Source of the DNA: SIG653 sp045577455
GTDB lineage: Bacteria; Bacillota; Clostridia; Oscillospirales; CAG-382
DNA: 64,000 bases
Direction: 5' to 3'
Assembly: GCA_045577455.1 (NCBI GenBank)
Contig: JAZNIJ010000191.1
Span: forward strand, 1 to 64,000
The notes under the pieces were generated by a model. The model did no database searches and was not told the origin of the DNA. It worked only from the letters and a program-made list of their open reading frames with translations. The position numbers were made by a program, and so were the translations under genes. Below, in pieces: positions 61,091-64,000 of this stretch. The first letter of the stretch is position 1; the number at the start of each line of letters is the position of its first letter.

Positions 61091-61921
61091 ATGAGCAAAA
61101 TTGCTGTTATTGGTCTTGTTGGAAACTCTGCTTTTCTATCAGTTGACAGCTTTCATAAAGGCGGAGAGACGGTTGTTGCCAATGAAATTCATTTCGAGCC
61201 GGGGGGAAAAGGATTCAATCAAGCTGTATCCTCCGCAAGATTTGGTGCTGCTGTTTCCTTTCTCGGTGCAGTTGGTGATGATTATATAGATGAAGCAAGG
61301 AAATTTCTTGAAAACGAAAACATCAAGCCATATTTAGTGAAAAAACAAGGAAACTCCCCTTATGCCTGCATTTTAACAGATTCAGCAGGTGAAAACAGAG
61401 TTACAGTTTACGGTGGCGTTACACTTTGCGAAAACGATGTTGATTTATTTTCAAAGGAAATTGCATCTTCCAATATTCTTCTTATTAACAACGAAGTCCC
61501 CGAAGAAGTAAACTTAAGGGCAACAAAAATCGCCAAAGAAAACGGTGTTTTAGTTATTCTGAACCCTGCACCGTCAAAACCTTTGAGTGATTATTTACTT
61601 GAAAATGTTGATATTTTTACCCCAAATCAACACGAAACCGAGTTTTTAAACGGCAAACAAAACATGGTTATAACTCTTGGTGGAAACGGATGTTTTATTA
61701 AAGAAACAGGAAAAGCCATCCCACCTCTTGATGTTGGAATACCCGTAGATACAACAGGCGCAGGCGATTGCTTTAACGGTGTTTTTGCCACTGCTATAGG
61801 CGATGGTTTGGATATTGAAAAATCTGCAAAGCTTGCAATTGTTGCATCGGGAGTTTCCGTAACAAGGAAATATGCCGCAAGCTCAATTCCCCACAAATAT
61901 GAGTTAAAAATTGAAAGTTAA
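61091..61921 (+). CDS. PfkB-family sugar kinase (ribokinase-like)
   Basis: The product is 276 aa, about 30 residues shorter than typical ribokinase. PGGKGFNQAVSSARFGAAVS is signature 1, and DTTGAGDCFNGVFATAIGDG is signature 2 with the catalytic Asp. NPAPSKPLSDYLL and FTPNQHETEFLNG fit ribokinases. It phosphorylates a pentose or similar sugar; adenosine or deoxyribose are alternatives. The 3' end runs into a short AT-rich repeat (61921-61990). Confidence 0.82.
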   Translation: MSKIAVIGLVGNSAFLSVDSFHKGGETVVANEIHFEPGGKGFNQAVSSARFGAAVSFLGAVGDDYIDEARKFLENENIKPYLVKKQGNSPYACILTDSAGENRVTVYGGVTLCENDVDLFSKEIASSNILLINNEVPEEVNLRATKIAKENGVLVILNPAPSKPLSDYLLENVDIFTPNQHETEFLNGKQNMVITLGGNGCFIKETGKAIPPLDVGIPVDTTGAGDCFNGVFATAIGDGLDIEKSAKLAIVASGVSVTRKYAASSIPHKYELKIES

Positions 61922-61988
61922 AAACAAAATCGATAATTGATAATTGAAAGTTGAAAATCAATCGATAATTGAAAGTTGAAAGTTGAAA
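61915..61988. repeat. Short AT-rich repeat tract (GATAATTGAAAGTT units)
   Basis: Units combining GATAATTGA and AAAGTTGAA recur about five times between the sugar kinase and glycosylase genes; the first overlaps the last codons of the kinase. Confidence 0.75.
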
Positions 61989-61989
61989 A

Positions 61990-62817
61990 ATGGAATTTAT
62001 ATACGAAAACAACGGTGTTACAATTAAAGCCGACAATTATTTTGATATAGAACGCACCCTTGACTGTGGGCAATGTTTCCGCTTTGACAAGGACGAAAAC
62101 GGAATATTTCACGGAGTTGCATTTGGAAAATACCTTCGTTTTGAAAAAAGCGGAAACGGAGATATTTTCATACCCAATATGTCGAAAATGGAGTTTGAAA
62201 CTCGTTTTATGTCCTATCTTGCTTTGGATGTTGACTACAGCGAGATAGTAAACCAGATATCATTTGATGAAACTCTGAAAAATTCCATCAATGATTCTTT
62301 GGGAATACATATTATGAATCAAGAACCATGGGAAACTCTTTGTTCTTTTATCATTTCCCAAAACAACAATATACCGAGAATAAAGAAAATAGTTTCATCC
62401 CTCTGCAACCTGTGCGGTGAACCCATTGAGGAATGTGATATGAAATCGTTTCCCAGTGCAGAAGCAGTTTATTCCCTTGGTATAGAGGGTTTAGCACCAA
62501 TAAAAAGCGGTTTCCGCAGTAAATACATCTACAGTGCCGCAGAAGCGGTTGTATCTGGCAAGATTAACTTTGATGATATAAGAAAAATGGACTACCCCAC
62601 CGCAAAAAAACAGCTTATGACAATAAATGGCGTAGGGCCAAAGGTTGCAGATTGCGTTTTGCTTTTCGGGCTTGGGTTCACAGAAGCGTTCCCGATTGAT
62701 GTATGGATTAAAAGAGTTATATCAAAGTATTACGGAGACGGATTTACCCCCGATTATTTCGGTAAATATGCAGGAATTGCCCAGCAGTTTTTGTTTTACA
62801 GCGAGAGATTGAAATAA
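61990..62817 (+). CDS. ogg: 8-oxoguanine DNA glycosylase (OGG1-like)
   Basis: The product is 275 aa. The N-terminal domain has ERTLDCGQCFRFDKDENG. The helix-hairpin-helix region reads NGVGPKVADCVLLFGLG, with the catalytic Lys in GPKVADC, followed by FPIDVWIKRVI with the catalytic Asp. EPWETLCSFIISQNNNIPRI is the conserved helix of the family. It removes oxidised guanine, a useful function in an anaerobe with exposed redox enzymes. Confidence 0.9.
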   Translation: MEFIYENNGVTIKADNYFDIERTLDCGQCFRFDKDENGIFHGVAFGKYLRFEKSGNGDIFIPNMSKMEFETRFMSYLALDVDYSEIVNQISFDETLKNSINDSLGIHIMNQEPWETLCSFIISQNNNIPRIKKIVSSLCNLCGEPIEECDMKSFPSAEAVYSLGIEGLAPIKSGFRSKYIYSAAEAVVSGKINFDDIRKMDYPTAKKQLMTINGVGPKVADCVLLFGLGFTEAFPIDVWIKRVISKYYGDGFTPDYFGKYAGIAQQFLFYSERLK

Positions 62818-62921
62818 AAACACGCTGTAATTGCAAACGGTTTTGTTCAGTAGTGTTATAGTTCACAACAAACAGCTCATAATGGAGAAAATGAGCTAAC
62901 AAAAAGGAAAGCGAGGAAAAG

Positions 62922-64000
62922 ATGACGAATAAATTTAAAAAAGTGTTTTCGGTTCTTTTGGTTTTCACCCTCACTTTGTGTATTTTTCCAAAGCATACAG
63001 CAAAAGGAGCAACAGCAGAGCAGATTATCAATTCTGCAACCCTTGAACCAATCAGAACAGGTTATGCAGAGCTTGACAATCAAATTGATAAAATATTTAC
63101 AGATGGCTTTAATTCGGAAATGTCCCCTTACGACAAGGTATGGTATCTTTATCAATATATGGTTAAAACCTTTGAGTATGACAACAGCTATCTTATATAC
63201 ATAAGTCGGGATATATATCCTATACTTGAAAAAGTTCCCTATAAATCAACCGACGATGCTTATGAAGTTTTCAGGTCGCTCAGAATATTACAGCTTAAGG
63301 TTGGTGCTTGCACTTATTATTCATCACTGTTTATGATCATGCTGAGAGCAATTGGATTTGATGCGTACACCGTAACGGGAGAAACAAGCAAGGCAAGCGG
63401 CGGTTGGACAGGTCACACATGGGTAAGCGTTAAAATAAACGGTGTGTGGTACAATTTCGACCCACAGGTTGAGGACAATATAACAAACCGTACAACAAAC
63501 AAGGTTATTGGTAAATACCGTTTTTGCAAAACCGATACTGAGCTTAAAAACAAAATAAGAAATTTCAACCGAGAAAACGATATTGCCGAGTTTGGAAGAT
63601 TTTCCGTTGAAGGGCTTACAGCTCCGATGCTTAACGGTATGTCAGACGGCAAGAGAATATATGTATATTCGGGTGGCTCTGTTTCGCTGATTCCCGATAT
63701 TTCAGAGAAAAACAACAATGTTACATACAATGTCTATATGTGTGATGGATATACCGAAAACGCAACCGAGATAAAAGGAGCGGAATGTATTGGAAATGAA
63801 ATTTCTGGCAATGAGCTTTCAATAACCCTCAATTCACCCGGTGAATATTCAGTTCTCTTAGAAGCAACCGACGGTGAATATACATCCTCTGCTATTTTTC
63901 ACATTGAAGGCGTTAATGTTTACCAATGCCCTCCCGAAATTATGGCAGATGGAATACAAGCCCTTCTTGACGATGAAACCGCCTTTATTACAGATAAAGA
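62922..64000 (+). CDS. Secreted transglutaminase-like protein (3' partial)
   Basis: The frame from the ATG at 62922 is open to the end of the window (about 359 residues seen). The site AGGAAAAG lies upstream. Residues 5-24 form a signal peptide (FKKVFSVLLVFTLTLCIFPK). The transglutaminase core has VGACTYYSSLF (Cys), GHTWVSVKI (His) and YNFDPQVED (Asp), the catalytic triad order. After it comes a beta-rich region (from about residue 240) that continues past the edge. It is probably a cell-wall or polysaccharide-associated protein or protease; substrate unknown. Confidence 0.8.
   Translation, partial: MTNKFKKVFSVLLVFTLTLCIFPKHTAKGATAEQIINSATLEPIRTGYAELDNQIDKIFTDGFNSEMSPYDKVWYLYQYMVKTFEYDNSYLIYISRDIYPILEKVPYKSTDDAYEVFRSLRILQLKVGACTYYSSLFMIMLRAIGFDAYTVTGETSKASGGWTGHTWVSVKINGVWYNFDPQVEDNITNRTTNKVIGKYRFCKTDTELKNKIRNFNRENDIAEFGRFSVEGLTAPMLNGMSDGKRIYVYSGGSVSLIPDISEKNNNVTYNVYMCDGYTENATEIKGAECIGNEISGNELSITLNSPGEYSVLLEATDGEYTSSAIFHIEGVNVYQCPPEIMADGIQALLDDETAFITDK

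Overview
The window looks like a chromosomal segment of a strictly anaerobic, spore-forming member of the Clostridia (Oscillospiraceae/Ruminococcus-like gut fermenters). The reasons are moderate-to-low GC, strong GGAGG ribosome sites, a GerA-family germination protein, a dockerin-bearing secreted protein, two [FeFe] hydrogenases, Rex, and a soluble Hdr-type electron-transfer complex. No species can be named from the sequence alone.

Layout. (1) 1-15,020 (+): late region of a siphovirus-type prophage: a structural protein carrying a metallophosphoesterase domain, scaffold, capsid, head-tail connectors, tail tube, frameshifted tail chaperone, tape measure, distal and baseplate proteins, amidase and holin. 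It stops about 130 bp from the 3' end of ssrA (tmRNA, 15,151-15,499, minus), a common phage attachment site; the other prophage end is outside the window. (2) 15.8-17.8 kb: a lone GerA-family gene and a tRNA-Arg/His/Pro array with its own promoter and terminators. (3) 17.9-22.2 kb: a restriction-modification island with a controller-like HTH protein, two different PD-(D/E)XK proteins in tandem, and a convergent N6-adenine methyltransferase with two N-terminal helix-turn-helix domains. (4) 22.7-42.5 kb, all minus: a colinear block of 18 genes that appears to start at a promoter before rex. It encodes two thioredoxin-like [2Fe-2S] proteins, a PAS-containing sensory-type [FeFe] hydrogenase, a SpoIIE-type phosphatase, a malate dehydrogenase on a lactate-dehydrogenase scaffold, a second [FeFe] hydrogenase, fumarase, HdrB, HdrC, HdrA, FlxD/MvhD, two 4Fe-4S proteins, an FAD/NAD subunit, a soluble fumarate reductase pair, a dicarboxylate-type transporter and PEP carboxykinase. 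(5) 42.6-64 kb: housekeeping and accessory genes: an FMN reductase, TrkAH potassium uptake, a GH31 lipoprotein with a PA14 domain, a dockerin/leucine-rich-repeat protein, homoserine dehydrogenase, GalU, a dCMP deaminase, RimI-TsaD, isocitrate dehydrogenase, a SIS-domain protein, a PfkB-family sugar kinase, an OGG-type glycosylase and a truncated transglutaminase-like protein.

How it works together. The 22.7-42.5 kb block encodes every soluble step from phosphoenolpyruvate to succinate (PckA, Mdh, FumC, FrdAB) and a candidate exporter. It also encodes an NADH-linked Flx-Hdr complex of the flavin-based electron-bifurcating type, placed directly beside the fumarate reductase, plus hydrogen-evolving and hydrogen-sensing hydrogenases under a redox repressor (Rex). 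My reading is a redox-balancing module that sends reducing power either to H2 or to fumarate, possibly through a bifurcating fumarate reductase. This is the most interesting system in the window.

A second theme is that many intergenic gaps (22.5, 50.2, 55.0, 56.6, 59.0, 60.9 and 61.9 kb) carry their own short degenerate tandem repeat, with a different sequence in each gap.
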